Assembly (NCBI GenBank): GCA_003003925.1
Contig: PVWP01000003.1
Location: forward strand, 124,001 to 188,000
DNA from: Aphanothece cf. minutissima CCALA 015
GTDB taxonomy: Bacteria; Cyanobacteriota; Cyanobacteriia; PCC-6307; Cyanobiaceae
Direction: 5' to 3'
Length of the DNA: 64,000 nucleotides
Shown: positions 1-10,012 of the stretch, piece by piece
Layout: each line of letters opens with the position of its first letter
Position numbering within the stretch: the first letter of the stretch is position 1
Made by a program: the position numbers and the translations under genes
The notes under the pieces: generated by a model
What the model was told of the DNA's origin: nothing
Database searches by the model: none
The model's input: the letters and a program-made list of their open reading frames with translations, nothing else

Positions 1-1197
1 CCCCTGGCTCTGGCTGTAGCCCAGACCCCCCGACAGAGACCCGGTCGACTGCTCCACCACCCCCAGCACGATCACCACCGAGCCGGGATCCTCCGGTTCG
101 GGGCGCAGGGTCACCTTGACGTCGCTGAACAGGCCGGTGCCGTAGAGGCGCTTGAGGTCGTCCTCCAGATTGCGGCGGTTGAAGATCTCACCGGTCTTGA
201 TGGAGATCTCCCGGGTGATCACCCACTCCTTGGTCTTGCCCTTGATGGGCTGGCCCTTGTCGTTGGTGGCCGAGCCCTCCTTGTTGAGGAACTGGACCTC
301 CACGCCCTTCACCGTGCCCTGGCGGACCAGCAGCTGCACGTCGCCGTCGGGGCCGATCCGGGAGGGGCCGGTGACGCGGGCCAGGGAGAAGCCCTGATCG
401 GCGTACCACTTCTGCAGCTCCTGCATGCGGCCCTGCAGGGTCACCAGGTTGAGGGTCTTGCCGTAATCACCGGCGAAGGTCTCCTGCACCACGGTCTCCG
501 GCACCTTGGCGTCGGCCGGATCCAGGCTCACCTTGGTGAGCACCGGGTTGGGCACCACCGAGACCACCAGCCGCACCCCCAGGGGGCCGTCCTGGGGCTG
601 GATGCGCACGTCGGAGAACCAGCCGGTGGCGTAGATGGCCTGCAGGTCCCTTTCCAGCTCGCTGCGGGTGATGCTGTTGCCGGGGGTCACCACCATGGCG
701 CCATAGGCCGCCAGCTCGAGCCGCTCAGCCTCGGGATGGTCGGCCAGGCCCTCGATCACCACCTCACTGATCAGCACCCGGGGTTCGGCCGAGGCGGAGG
801 GGGCGGGGGTCGGCGCCAGGGAAGGCCTGCCGGGCCGATCGTCGCTGGCGGCGGGCGGGCCGGGGGTCGCCCCGGGGGTGGCGGTGGGTGCAGGTGCCGG
901 AGCGGGGGCCGGGCTGGCGGGGGTGGCGCCGGGGGCGGGCGTCACCGGGGTCGCTCCCGCCGGCGGGGTGGCCTCCGGCGGGTCGGCGAAGGGATCGGCG
1001 CCGGCCTGGGCCACGGTGCCGGTGGGGGGCTGGGCCTGGGAGCCGACGGGGGTCTGGCCCTGGCCGGGGGGACTTTCGGCGGCCCGGGCCTGGCCTCCGG
1101 CCAGCAGCAGGGCCACCAGGAGAGGAAGGGAGGCGGTCGCCGCCCTGGGCGTGACGCTTCGAAGGATGTGGGGCCTGCCGAGGCGAACGCCAATCAT
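1..1197 (-). CDS. bamA: BamA/Omp85 outer-membrane assembly protein, N-terminal part (cut by window start)
   Basis: The minus-strand frame opens with ATG at 1197 and is still open at base 1, giving 399 residues with the C-terminal beta-barrel outside the window. The protein begins with a signal peptide (a basic start, then LPLLVALLLAGG and a cut near QARAA). A linker of roughly 85 residues made almost only of Pro, Ala, Thr and Gly follows. Then come POTRA-like repeats, recognisable by phrases such as ISEVVIEGL, AIYATGWFSDVRI and RLYGTGLFSDVKV. The family inserts beta-barrel proteins into the outer membrane, and in cyanobacteria the close relatives carry three POTRA domains. The gene lies downstream of purC on the same strand, 44 nt from its stop. 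A related Omp85 transporter such as TpsB is less likely because of the repeated POTRA pattern. Confidence 0.88.
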   Translation of the reverse strand, partial: MIGVRLGRPHILRSVTPRAATASLPLLVALLLAGGQARAAESPPGQGQTPVGSQAQPPTGTVAQAGADPFADPPEATPPAGATPVTPAPGATPASPAPAPAPAPTATPGATPGPPAASDDRPGRPSLAPTPAPSASAEPRVLISEVVIEGLADHPEAERLELAAYGAMVVTPGNSITRSELERDLQAIYATGWFSDVRIQPQDGPLGVRLVVSVVPNPVLTKVSLDPADAKVPETVVQETFAGDYGKTLNLVTLQGRMQELQKWYADQGFSLARVTGPSRIGPDGDVQLLVRQGTVKGVEVQFLNKEGSATNDKGQPIKGKTKEWVITREISIKTGEIFNRRNLEDDLKRLYGTGLFSDVKVTLRPEPEDPGSVVIVLGVVEQSTGSLSGGLGYSQSQG

Positions 1198-1241
1198 GGA
1201 TGTCGTCTGCAGTGCGGCCAGGCCGCAAAATCCCGCTGACC

Positions 1242-2000
1242 TTACCCGTAGACCCGTGGTTCGGGACAGACCCCTTGGACCCGTTTGAGGACCTCCCCGT
1301 AGGCCTCGACAACGCCGCCGAGGTCCTGTCGGAATCGATCCTTGTCCAGGATCCGCTCCTGCGCATCGCTCACCGCCCGTTTCCAGAGGCGGCAGGTGTC
1401 GGGGCTGATCTCGTCTGCCACCACCAGGGTGTCGTCGGCGGTGAACCCCAGTTCGATCTTGAAATCCACCAGTTCGAGCTCCACCCGGGCAAAGAGATCG
1501 CGCAGGGCATCGTTGACCCGGAAGGCCAGTTTCCGGACTGCCTCCAGCTGGTCGGGTGTGAGCAGCTGCAGGCGCTCCAGCCGGGCTTCGCTCAGCAGGG
1601 GGTCACCCAGGGCGTCGTCCTTGTAGTACAGGTCCAGGAGGGGCGGCTCCAGGGGAGTGCCCTCCGCCATCGGCATCTGGCGGCAGAGGGAACCGGCGGC
1701 GACGTTCCGCACCACCACTTCCACCGGCACCACCCGCACCGGACGCACCATCATCCAGTGCTCACCGTGCAGTCCCAGGTAGTGGGTGGGCACCCCCAGC
1801 CGTTCGAGGTGTTCGAACAGCAGGGCGGAGATGCGGCAGTTCAGGGCCCCCTTGCCCAGCAGCTGGGCCTTCTTGAGGGCATTGAAGGCCGTGGCGTCGT
1901 CCTTGTACTCGACGGCCACCAGGTCGTCCCGGTCGGTGGCGTACACCCGCTTCGCCTTGCCTTCGTAGAGGAGGGGGCCGGTGGCAGGGGAGAGGGTCAT
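1242..2000 (-). CDS. purC: Phosphoribosylaminoimidazole-succinocarboxamide synthase (SAICAR synthetase)
   Basis: This 252-residue protein fits the usual length of PurC, which joins aspartate to CAIR with ATP in step 8 of purine synthesis. The N-terminal [11 protein letters not shown] is the family's ATP-binding start. [14 protein letters not shown] and [10 protein letters not shown] are the two PurC signatures, and [13 protein letters not shown] follows. ATG at 2000 overlaps the stop of the upstream gene as ATGA, so the two are probably translationally coupled. purD lies about 1.3 kb away on the opposite strand, so two purine genes flank the unknown gene between them. Confidence 0.96.
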   Translation of the reverse strand: MTLSPATGPLLYEGKAKRVYATDRDDLVAVEYKDDATAFNALKKAQLLGKGALNCRISALLFEHLERLGVPTHYLGLHGEHWMMVRPVRVVPVEVVVRNVAAGSLCRQMPMAEGTPLEPPLLDLYYKDDALGDPLLSEARLERLQLLTPDQLEAVRKLAFRVNDALRDLFARVELELVDFKIELGFTADDTLVVADEISPDTCRLWKRAVSDAQERILDKDRFRQDLGGVVEAYGEVLKRVQGVCPEPRVYG

Positions 2001-3097
2001 GGGGCAGGGGTCGGCGTCGGGGTCTGGGCTGGGGCAGGAGTCGGGCCCGGTTCCGTCGCCGGCACCGGCAGATCGGCGGCGTGGCCGCCCGGATCCCGGG
2101 GGGAGCGCAGCCGGATCTCCAGCTGGCGGGTGCGCGGCGCCGCCGCGGGATCTTCGCGCCGCCAGCGCCATTCGCCGTAGGCGTCGTCGATGCGGCCGCT
2201 GAGCCGCAGGCGGCGGGCCACGGCCCGATCCGACGGCAGGGCGGCCTGGGTGTCCAGCAGCTCCGCCACCAGCCCCCAGGCGCCCGCCGCCGCCGCCTGC
2301 TCCAGGGCCGCCTCCAGCAGGGCCTCCCGCTGGGCCGCCGGCAGCTCCGCCAGCATCCCCACCGCCTGCTGCAGGCGCAGGGCCCCCGCCAGGCCGCCCT
2401 GGCGGGCCCGCACCAGCAGTTCGCCGCCGACCCGGGGGAAGCCCCGCGATTCCAGGTGCAGGGCCAGCAGCTCCAGGGCCGGACGGCTGATGACGGTGCC
2501 ATCCTCCCGGCGCTGCAGCGGCAGGGCGATGGCCTCGAGGGAGGTGCCGCTTTCCCTCCTCAGGCGCTCCAGGGCCAGGGCCGCCCGGCGGTGGTCCAGC
2601 CCGGCGGCGGCGGCCCGCCACTGCAGCTGCAGCCACTGCACCCGCTCCGCTCCGGCGGCCGGTCCGAAGCGGTTGAGCACGTCCATGGCCTCGCTGGGCG
2701 CCCGGCAGCTGAGCAGCACATCGGCGTTCGCCAGCACCACCTCCAGGGGCTGGGGGGCCGGATGGAGCGTCAGCAGGCGCTGCTGCAGCTGCCGCAGGCG
2801 CTCGAGCTGGTCGGCCTCGGCGCTCTGCCGGCAGGCCGTGTCGAGCTGCTCGAGATCCCCATCGCGGAGCAGGTCGGCGAAGGCGGCGTCGGAGAGCAGC
2901 GGCGGCGGCTCCGAAACTTCCGCTGCGGCCTCCCCCGGCCCGCCGGGGCGGCCCTCGAGAGCGGCCGGTGGCGAGGCGGCCGGGCCGGGGGCCGCCGCCT
3001 CCGCCGGGGCGGTGGCCTCAGCAAGGGCGGCAGCCGGCCGGAGTCCCGTCGCCGCCCCCAGCAGGGCCAGGGCGCCGAGGACACCCAGAACGGACAT
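1997..3097 (-). CDS. Unknown secreted or membrane-anchored alpha-helical protein
   Basis: No family was recognised. The chosen start (ATG 3097) gives 366 residues beginning with a clear signal sequence or anchor, [18 protein letters not shown]. The frame extends 50 codons further upstream, but that part is Pro/Arg-rich and unlike a protein N-terminus. An Ala/Pro/Glu linker follows, then helical, leucine- and arginine-rich sequence that reads like degenerate TPR or alpha-solenoid repeats (for example [12 protein letters not shown] and [20 protein letters not shown]). The last 40 residues are again Pro/Thr-rich. The stop overlaps the purC start by 4 nt, so the two genes are probably co-transcribed. 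A periplasmic scaffold is possible but is inference. Confidence 0.72.
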   Translation of the reverse strand: MSVLGVLGALALLGAATGLRPAAALAEATAPAEAAAPGPAASPPAALEGRPGGPGEAAAEVSEPPPLLSDAAFADLLRDGDLEQLDTACRQSAEADQLERLRQLQQRLLTLHPAPQPLEVVLANADVLLSCRAPSEAMDVLNRFGPAAGAERVQWLQLQWRAAAAGLDHRRAALALERLRRESGTSLEAIALPLQRREDGTVISRPALELLALHLESRGFPRVGGELLVRARQGGLAGALRLQQAVGMLAELPAAQREALLEAALEQAAAAGAWGLVAELLDTQAALPSDRAVARRLRLSGRIDDAYGEWRWRREDPAAAPRTRQLEIRLRSPRDPGGHAADLPVPATEPGPTPAPAQTPTPTPAP

Positions 3098-3302
3098 GCC
3101 GCGGCCCGGCCGGCGCGCCGGCGGGACGGGGCTGGGTCCGGATCCGCTGGGCGGGACGGCGGTCGAGGCGGCGGTCGGGGAGAATGGCAAAGGGGAGTGG
3201 CAGCAAGGCTGGTGAGGGCGACCGGTGCAGCACCCGCGCCGGCGCACAACCTAGGGGAGCTCTCCTCCCCGATCCACCCCCCTTCCGCGCCCCCTCCGCC
3301 CC

Positions 3303-4658
3303 GTGGCCCCGTTGACCGTGACCGACCCTTCCCCCCCGTCCCCGGTGCCGGCCCGGATCCTGGTGGTGGGTGGCGGTGGCCGCGAGAACGCCCTGGGCTG
3401 GGCCCTGGCGCGCTGCCCCGGGGTGGAGCAGGTGCTGGTGGCCCCCGGCAACGGCGGCACCACCGCCCTGGCGGGCTGCGGTCAGCTGGCCATCGCCGAG
3501 AGCGACCATGGCGCCCTGGCGGCGGCCTGCCGCGCCCACGCCATCGACCTGGTGGTGGTGGGCCCGGAAGCGCCCCTGGCCGCCGGCCTGGCGGACCGGC
3601 TGCGGTCGGAGGGGCTGGCGGTCTTCGGCCCCGGTGCCGACGGGGCCCTGCTGGAGGCCAGCAAGCGCTGGGCCAAGGACCTGATGCAGGAAGCGGGCGT
3701 GCCCACGGCCGGCTACTGGGCGGCGACGGATCGCCAGCAGGCCCTGGACGCGCTCGAACGCCATGGCCGTCCCCTGGTGGTGAAGGCCGATGGCCTGGCC
3801 GCCGGCAAGGGCGTGACGGTGGCCGACAGCCTTGAGCAGTGCCGGGAGGCCATCGAGGAGGTGTTCGCCGGCCGCTTCCAGAGCGCCGCCCCCGGGGAAG
3901 CCGCCGCCCCCTCCCTGGTGCTGGAGGAGCGCCTGCACGGGCCGGAGGTGTCGGTGTTCGCCCTCACCGACGGCCGCTCCATGGTGCTGCTGCCCCCGGC
4001 CCAGGACCACAAGCGCATCGGCGAGGGGGACACCGGTCCCAACACCGGCGGCATGGGGGCCTACGCCCCCGCCCGACTGCTGGATGCGGCGGGCATGGAG
4101 CAGGTGCGCCAGCGGGTGCTGGAGCCGATCCTGGCGGCCCTGCGGGCCCGGGGCATCGACTACCGCGGCGTGATCTTCGCCGGCCTGATGCTCACCGAGG
4201 AGGGCCTGCGGGTGATCGAGTTCAACTGCCGCTTCGGGGATCCGGAGTGCGAGACCCTGATGCCCCTGCTCGGTCCGGAACTGGCCCAGGTGCTGCTGGC
4301 CTGCGCCACCGGCCGCCTCGAGCAGGCCCCCCCGCTGACGATCGAACCCCGCTGCAGCGCCTGCGTGATCGCCGCCGCCGCGGGCTATCCCGGCGAGGTG
4401 CGTCGCGGTGATCCGATCGACGGCGACCTGGGGGACGACCCTGACCTGCAGCTGTTCCATGCCGGCAGCCGCCGCAGCGAGGCGGGCCCCGTGGTCACGG
4501 CGGGCGGCCGGGTGCTGGCGGTGGTGGCCCAGGCCGACGACTTCGACACCGCCTTCGAGCGGGCCTACGACGGTCTGGGACGGGTGGGATTCGAGGGCAT
4601 GGTCTACCGCCGCGACATCGGCCACCAGGTGCGGACGCGACGCCCGGCTCTGCCATGA
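3303..4658 (+). CDS. purD: Phosphoribosylamine-glycine ligase (GAR synthetase)
   Basis: This 451-residue ATP-grasp enzyme joins glycine to phosphoribosylamine in step 2 of purine synthesis. The N-domain shows [18 protein letters not shown]. The ATP-grasp part shows [15 protein letters not shown], and the substrate and metal region shows the PurD hallmark [20 protein letters not shown], followed by [10 protein letters not shown]. The start is taken as GTG at 3303; about 18 extra residues precede the conserved region, so a TTG at 3312 or GTG at 3318 is also possible. The stop overlaps the ATG of the next gene (ATGA). Confidence 0.96.
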   Translation: MAPLTVTDPSPPSPVPARILVVGGGGRENALGWALARCPGVEQVLVAPGNGGTTALAGCGQLAIAESDHGALAAACRAHAIDLVVVGPEAPLAAGLADRLRSEGLAVFGPGADGALLEASKRWAKDLMQEAGVPTAGYWAATDRQQALDALERHGRPLVVKADGLAAGKGVTVADSLEQCREAIEEVFAGRFQSAAPGEAAAPSLVLEERLHGPEVSVFALTDGRSMVLLPPAQDHKRIGEGDTGPNTGGMGAYAPARLLDAAGMEQVRQRVLEPILAALRARGIDYRGVIFAGLMLTEEGLRVIEFNCRFGDPECETLMPLLGPELAQVLLACATGRLEQAPPLTIEPRCSACVIAAAAGYPGEVRRGDPIDGDLGDDPDLQLFHAGSRRSEAGPVVTAGGRVLAVVAQADDFDTAFERAYDGLGRVGFEGMVYRRDIGHQVRTRRPALP

Positions 4659-6706
4659 CCCCGTCCGCATCCGGCCCCACCCTGGGCGGCACCGAGGCTG
4701 CCGGCTCCTTCAGCCTCTGGCGGGCGCGCCTGCAGCGCTGGTGGGCCGAGTTCAGCCTCCAGACCAAGCTGCTGGCGGTCGCCACCCTCGTGGTGAGCCT
4801 GCTGATGACGGGCATCACCTTCCTGGCCCTGAATGGCATCCAGCGCGATGCCCGGATGAGCGACACCCGCTTCGCCCGGGATCTCGGTCTGCTGCTGTCG
4901 GCCAACGTCACCCCCTTGGTGGCGGAGGGCAACGACCGCGAACTGGCTTCGGTGGCCGAACGCTTCTGGCAGTCGAGCCGCAGTCTCCGTTACATCTTCT
5001 TCGCCGATTCGGACGGGGTGATCTACCTCGGCATCCCGATGGGCGGCAGCACCGGCATGGGGGAGCGGGTGCTCAGCCGGCGCCTTGAGCTGCCGGCCGA
5101 CATCCAGCGCCGCCCCGACAACCCCCTGATCCGCCAGCACCTCACCCCGGACGGCCAGGTCACTGACGTGTTCGTGCCGATGGTGAGCGACGGCCGCTAT
5201 CTCGGGGTGGTGGCCCTGGGCATCAACCCCAACGAGACACTCCTGGCCAGCGCCGCCCTCACCCGGGAGGTGACGGTGGCGGTGTTCATCTCCATCTGGG
5301 TGCTGGTGATCCTGGGTTCGGTGTTCAATGCCCTCACCATCACCCAGCCGGTGAAGGAGCTGCTGCGGGGGGTGCGATCGATCGCCGGGGGCAATTTCGA
5401 GACCCGCATCGCCCTGCCGGTGGGGGGTGAGCTGGGGGAGCTGCTCAACGGGTTCAACACGATGGCCTCCCAGCTGGAGGTCTACAAGGCCGCCAACATC
5501 GAGGAGCTCACCGCCGCCCAGGTGAAGCAGCAGTCCCTGATCGCCACCATGGCCGACGGCGCCGTGCTGCTCGATGCCGAGGGGCGGATCGTCCTGGCCA
5601 ACCCCACCGCCCGCCGGCTGTTCCGCTGGGAGGGCCGCAACCTGGAGGGCAGCGACCTGGAAGCCGAGCTGCCGGACCGGCTGGCGATGGAGCTGCACGT
5701 TCCCCTTGCCAGCCTGATCAGCAGCGAGCGGGACACCACCGAGGTGCGCTGCAGCTTCGGGGATCCCCCCCGCACCCTGCGCATCGTGCTCCAGTCGGTG
5801 CGGGATGCCAGCGGCGAAACCCTCAAGGGCATCGCCATGACGATTCAGGACCTCACCCGGGAGGTGGAGCTGAACGCCGCCCAGAGCCGCTTCATCAGCA
5901 ACGTGTCCCACGAGCTGCGCACCCCCCTGTGCAACATCAAGAGCTATGTGGAGACGCTCCATGACATGGGCGACCTGCTCAGCGCCGAGCAGCAGAAGGA
6001 GTTCCTGAGCATCGCCAATGCCGAGACCGACCGGCTCTCCCGCCTGGTCACCGACGTGCTCGACCTGTCCCGGCTGGAGTCCGACCGGGTCTGGCAGCTG
6101 GAGCCCATGGACCTGGCGCCGGCGATCGAGCAGACCCTGCGCACCTACCGGCTCAACGCCGAGGAGAAGGGGGTGATGCTGCTCTTCAGCGGGGATCAGC
6201 ACCTGCCCCGGGTGCGGGGCAACTGGGATCTGCTGCTCCAGGTGTTCGACAACCTGGTGGGCAACGCCCTCAAGTTCACCCGCAGCGGCGGCCAGCTGCT
6301 GCTGCGCGCCTATCCCTGGCCCGACCACTGCCCGCTGGATCCCGCCGGCGGACCGGAGGCCCATCCCTCCTGCACCCTCACCTCGCGGCTGCCGCGGTTG
6401 CGGGTGGAGATCGCCGACACCGGCTGCGGCATCTCCGAGGCCGACCAGGCGCGGATCTTCGAGCGCTTCTTCCGGGTCGAGAACGCCGTGCATACCGAGG
6501 CCGGCACCGGGCTGGGACTCTCGATCGTGCGGGGCATCCTCGAGAAGCACGGCAGCCAGGCCCGGATGGCCAGCGAGCCCGGCGTGGGCACCACCTTCTG
6601 GTTCGACCTGCCCCTGGAGGAGGCCGACGGTGATGAACTCCGGGTCCAGGCGGAGCGCTCCGCCTCCCTGGCCGACATCGAAGCGGACCGAAGAATCCCC
6701 GCGTAA
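4655..6706 (+). CDS. nblS: NblS/Hik33-type sensor histidine kinase
   Basis: This is a 683-residue membrane kinase. Helix 1 is near residues 37-58, an extracytoplasmic sensor domain spans about 60-200, and helix 2 is near 206-228. HAMP follows (about 228-280), then PAS (about 290-405), HisKA with His419 in NVSHELRTPL, and a HATPase domain with NLVGNALKFT, DTGCGIS and GTGLGLSIV. The order matches NblS/DspA/Hik33, the conserved cyanobacterial sensor of high light, nutrient and cold stress that works through RpaB/SrrA-type regulators. Those partners are family knowledge and are not in the window. It overlaps purD by 4 nt. Confidence 0.92.
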   Translation: MTPSASGPTLGGTEAAGSFSLWRARLQRWWAEFSLQTKLLAVATLVVSLLMTGITFLALNGIQRDARMSDTRFARDLGLLLSANVTPLVAEGNDRELASVAERFWQSSRSLRYIFFADSDGVIYLGIPMGGSTGMGERVLSRRLELPADIQRRPDNPLIRQHLTPDGQVTDVFVPMVSDGRYLGVVALGINPNETLLASAALTREVTVAVFISIWVLVILGSVFNALTITQPVKELLRGVRSIAGGNFETRIALPVGGELGELLNGFNTMASQLEVYKAANIEELTAAQVKQQSLIATMADGAVLLDAEGRIVLANPTARRLFRWEGRNLEGSDLEAELPDRLAMELHVPLASLISSERDTTEVRCSFGDPPRTLRIVLQSVRDASGETLKGIAMTIQDLTREVELNAAQSRFISNVSHELRTPLCNIKSYVETLHDMGDLLSAEQQKEFLSIANAETDRLSRLVTDVLDLSRLESDRVWQLEPMDLAPAIEQTLRTYRLNAEEKGVMLLFSGDQHLPRVRGNWDLLLQVFDNLVGNALKFTRSGGQLLLRAYPWPDHCPLDPAGGPEAHPSCTLTSRLPRLRVEIADTGCGISEADQARIFERFFRVENAVHTEAGTGLGLSIVRGILEKHGSQARMASEPGVGTTFWFDLPLEEADGDELRVQAERSASLADIEADRRIPA

Positions 6707-6741
6707 GCTCGCGCTGGCCATTCCGGCCTCTCCCACAGAGA

Positions 6742-7533
6742 ATGCATGTCTTCGTCCATATCGGAACCCACAAGACAGGAACCACATCCCTGCAGGCCTG
6801 TCTGAGGACCTGGGCCCGTGAGCTCACCGACTCCGGCCTCCTGGTTCCCTCGGCCGGCACCCTCTGTGACAGCTCCGGCCATCACAATCTGGCCTTCCAG
6901 CTGGCCGGTGACAGTCGCTACGATCCCACCCTCGGAGGCTTGCAGGAACTCGTCGACGAGTTGCGTCTGGCCGACAGCTCTCCGACCCTGTGGAAAGCTG
7001 TCATCAGCAGCGAAGATTTCTGCTGTCTAGTGGAGAAGCCGGACGCGCTGCGTCGTCTGGAATCGACCCTCCGGCGGGAGGGACATACGTTGACCTGGGT
7101 GGTGTTCCTGCGCCGCGTCGACGACTATTCGGAATCCCTCTACACCACCCTCTGGGGCTGTGGGGTGCGCCCCCGCTTCGGCTACCCGGGCTTCGTTCTC
7201 TCCATCCTGGCCTGGGGAAAATATCGACAGACGCAGCGATTCGGCGGTTCCGTCCACTACTTCGATTTTGTGGCCTTTGCCCGCCGCTGGCGCCAGCTGT
7301 CGGCCTCCCGGCTGCTGCTGCGCGACTACGACCAGGCCCTGGCCAGGCAGGGCGTTCTGCCCTGTTTCCTGACCATCCTCGGTGCTCCTGAGGCCCTCAT
7401 CGCCACCGCAGTCTCCGAACAGTCCCGACTCAACAGCCGGATGGAGCACGTCACACGCCGCTACCGGCGGTTCCTGAGGCCGCTGTTGATGGCCCGCTTC
7501 CAGCGCGGCAATCGGCGTGTCATCAATGGCTGA
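6742..7533 (+). CDS. Sulfotransferase-like P-loop protein, copy 1
   Basis: This 263-residue protein starts with HIGTHKTGTTSLQ (residues 6-18), the 5'-phosphosulfate-binding loop of PAPS-dependent sulfotransferases. VVFLRRVDDYSESLY (about 120-134) fits the 3'-phosphate motif. There is no signal peptide, so a cytoplasmic enzyme acting on a glycan or small acceptor is likely; the acceptor cannot be read from sequence. The next gene is a clear paralog with the same start, LGYPGF-type middle and LLMARF-type end. The pair sits between nblS and kaiC, where nothing in clock biology predicts it. A shared cargo or polysaccharide role is inference. Confidence 0.75.
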   Translation: MHVFVHIGTHKTGTTSLQACLRTWARELTDSGLLVPSAGTLCDSSGHHNLAFQLAGDSRYDPTLGGLQELVDELRLADSSPTLWKAVISSEDFCCLVEKPDALRRLESTLRREGHTLTWVVFLRRVDDYSESLYTTLWGCGVRPRFGYPGFVLSILAWGKYRQTQRFGGSVHYFDFVAFARRWRQLSASRLLLRDYDQALARQGVLPCFLTILGAPEALIATAVSEQSRLNSRMEHVTRRYRRFLRPLLMARFQRGNRRVING

Positions 7534-7585
7534 GCGACCCTCGGCATGACGCGTAGGATCGGGCCCCCGGCGCCATCTCCCGTCG

Positions 7586-8338
7586 ATGCATCTGTTCCTC
7601 CATATTGGTGACCACAAGACGGGGAGCACATCCATCCAGGCCTTCCTCAGGCGGCGGGCGGCAGATCTTGAGGCCGTGGGCATCTACGTCCCGACAGCGG
7701 GAACCTATTCCCCGGAGTCCGGTCACCATCAGCTTGCTTTCGAGCTGCTCGAAGACAAGCGCTGGAATCCGGCCCACGGCGGACTGGAGGAGCTCGTGCA
7801 GGAGCTGCGGCGCTGTCCGCTGCCCCGGGCGGTCATCAGTTGCGAGGATCTCAGTCTGCTGGTCGTGCGGCCCGATCGATTGAGACGGCTGGAGGCATGC
7901 CTCCTTGCGGAGGGACACACCGTGAGTTGGCTGATGTTTCTGCGTCGTGTGGACGATTATCTGGAGTCGTTGTACTGCGAGCTGAAGCGATCCGGGCTGC
8001 GGGCCCGCCTGGGCTATCCCGGTTTCGCCCTCCCTTTTCTTCTGTGGGGAAGGCGTTATTCCAAGTTCTGCGATCAACGTGCCTTTGTTCGCAGGTGGCG
8101 AGGCCTTTCGGATTCGCCGCTGCAGCTCCTCGACTATGACCGGGCAGTGGGAGCGGAAGGGTTGCTGCCCCGCTTCCTGCAGGCGATCGGAGCCCCGCCG
8201 TCCCTGGTCGAGGCCAACCATGCTGCACCGGTCCTGAACCAGCGCCGTGAACTGATCACGCGCCATTTCAGAAGCGTGCTGGGGCCCCTGCTGATGGCCC
8301 GCTTCCACCGCTCCAACCAGCGGGCGCTGCACAGCTGA
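7586..8338 (+). CDS. Sulfotransferase-like P-loop protein, copy 2 (tandem paralog)
   Basis: This 250-residue protein is collinear with the preceding gene. It has HIGDHKTGSTSIQ at residues 6-18, SGHHQLAFEL near 47, AVISCEDL near 87, FLRRVDDYLESLY near 117, a GYPGF motif and the closing LLMARFHRSN. Reading the two side by side, roughly half the residues match over the full length, so this is an old tandem duplication rather than a recent copy. The P-loop keeps the Lys-Thr-Gly core, with Asp for Thr at one position and Ser for Thr at another, so activity may be retained. The stop lies only 24 nt from the convergent end of kaiC. Confidence 0.74.
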   Translation: MHLFLHIGDHKTGSTSIQAFLRRRAADLEAVGIYVPTAGTYSPESGHHQLAFELLEDKRWNPAHGGLEELVQELRRCPLPRAVISCEDLSLLVVRPDRLRRLEACLLAEGHTVSWLMFLRRVDDYLESLYCELKRSGLRARLGYPGFALPFLLWGRRYSKFCDQRAFVRRWRGLSDSPLQLLDYDRAVGAEGLLPRFLQAIGAPPSLVEANHAAPVLNQRRELITRHFRSVLGPLLMARFHRSNQRALHS

Positions 8339-8362
8339 AGATGGGGGGGCTGATGCGGCGGC

Positions 8363-9907
8363 TCAGCTCTCCCCGTCCATGCTGCGCATGATCCGGCCCA
8401 GATCGGCCCGTTCGTCGGTGGTGATGCGATGGGGCACCCCACTGATGATGCGCTCGAAGTTGGCGAAGGAATCCTTGATTTCCGGCCCGTTGCCGGTGAT
8501 CACGAATTCCCGGATGCCCTTGTCGTGCCAGGAACCGCGCATCTTGAACACGTTCAGAGCCCGGGCCATTTCGCCGCGGATTTCCACATACTGCAGCAGC
8601 AGAATGGTGTCGGTGATGGTGGAGATGTGGGAATCGGTGATCGAATGGCTTCCCATGAATTCTTCGGACGTATTGGTGAAGAATCCAGCGATCTCCTCCT
8701 GTTTGGCATAGCCCGTCACCCCGATCACAAACTGCCGGAAGGCGTTGTGGCTGACACCCCGAGCCAGGGCGGAGAGGGAATCGATCGCCATCCGGGACGG
8801 CTTGAACTGGCTGATCTCGGTCTTGATGATCTGCAGGTGATCCTCGAGGCCCGTGGATTCCGGATAGGCGCAGATGATCTTGAGCAGGCCGTCCTGCTCC
8901 ATCTGCTCGAAATCAATGCCCCAGCTGGTGGCGTTGCGCAGCAGCTGGGAGCGGGATTCCTCGTAGGCGAACAGGATCGCCCGCTCCTTGCTGCGGCAGG
9001 CATCCTCCACGAACTTGCTGACCAGCAGGGTCTTGCCGGTGCCGGTGGCGCCGGTCGCCAGGATGATGGAGTCCTTGAAGAAGCCACCCCCGCACATCTC
9101 ATCGAGCCGGGGCACGCCGGAGCTGAGGCGCACGTTGGAGGAACGCTGGGTGAGGCGCATCGCCCCCAACGGGAAGACACTGATGCCGTGGCTGCCCATG
9201 GTGAAGGGGAATTCCCCCTTCATGTGGGTGGTGCCGCGCAGCTTGAGCACCTCCACCGTGCGCCGCCGCCGTTCACCCTCCAGCACGTTGCGCAGGATCA
9301 CCACGTTGTCGGAGACGAATTCCTCGACGCCGTAGCGGGCGATGGCCCCATACTCATCGACCCGTTCGGTGGTCATCACCGTGGTGACACCGATCTCCTT
9401 GAGCCTGGCGATCAACCGGAAGATCTCGCGCCGCACCACGGAGATGGCGTCGTACTGCTGGAAGACGGCGGTGATGGAGTCGATCGCCACCCGCCGCGCC
9501 TTGTATTTGCGGATCGCATAGTGAATCCGCTCGATCAGGCCGGAGAGATCGAAGCTGCCGGACACCTCCTGGCCATCGGGATCCGGGGAGGCATCGAGAA
9601 CGAACAGCTTGTTCTGCTCGACCATCTCCTGCAGATTCCAGCCGAAGCTGGAGGCGTTGCGCAGGATGTCGAGGGGGGATTCCTCGAAGGTGACGAAAAT
9701 GCCGTGTTCGTTGAACTGACGGATGCCGTTGCAGAGAAAATTCAGGGAGAAGACGGTCTTGCCGGTTCCTGATGTCCCGCTGATCAGGGTCGATCGGCCG
9801 ATCGGCAGCCCGCCATGGCAGATGTCATCGAAACCTTCGATCCCCGTCGGAAGTTTCTGCATCTGCATCCGATTGGCAGCAGCGGCGTGGTCGTTGGGAT
9901 CCTGCAT
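8363..9907 (-). CDS. kaiC: Circadian clock ATPase and autokinase KaiC
   Basis: This 514-residue protein has two tandem RecA-like domains. CI has Walker A GTSGTGKT at 44-51, and CII has GATGTGKT at 286-293. The autophosphorylation pair lies in DSHIST: Ser429 and Thr430, equivalent to Ser431/Thr432 of S. elongatus, with the neighbouring Thr424. Catalytic glutamates are visible in FEES and YEES. The length is close to the 519 residues of S. elongatus, and the tail keeps residues expected to contact KaiA. It forms the hexameric core oscillator with KaiA and KaiB. The gene lies 105 nt downstream of kaiB. Confidence 0.98.
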   Translation of the reverse strand: MQDPNDHAAAANRMQMQKLPTGIEGFDDICHGGLPIGRSTLISGTSGTGKTVFSLNFLCNGIRQFNEHGIFVTFEESPLDILRNASSFGWNLQEMVEQNKLFVLDASPDPDGQEVSGSFDLSGLIERIHYAIRKYKARRVAIDSITAVFQQYDAISVVRREIFRLIARLKEIGVTTVMTTERVDEYGAIARYGVEEFVSDNVVILRNVLEGERRRRTVEVLKLRGTTHMKGEFPFTMGSHGISVFPLGAMRLTQRSSNVRLSSGVPRLDEMCGGGFFKDSIILATGATGTGKTLLVSKFVEDACRSKERAILFAYEESRSQLLRNATSWGIDFEQMEQDGLLKIICAYPESTGLEDHLQIIKTEISQFKPSRMAIDSLSALARGVSHNAFRQFVIGVTGYAKQEEIAGFFTNTSEEFMGSHSITDSHISTITDTILLLQYVEIRGEMARALNVFKMRGSWHDKGIREFVITGNGPEIKDSFANFERIISGVPHRITTDERADLGRIMRSMDGES

Positions 9908-10012
9908 CGAAGAGATGGAAGAGGGGCGTGGGGTCGGAAGGGAATCGGGGTCGAGCCTGGGAGCGCAGGCGGGGAGGGTGGCAGCGGGCCTGAGTCGGGC
10001 CCCGATCGGGGC

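Noticed and set aside
764..3835. Several long open frames on both strands over 764-3835 (up to 584 codons).
   Set aside because: They are rich in Arg, Gly, Pro and Ala and mirror the real genes in other frames. High GC makes stops rare, so frame length alone is no evidence here.
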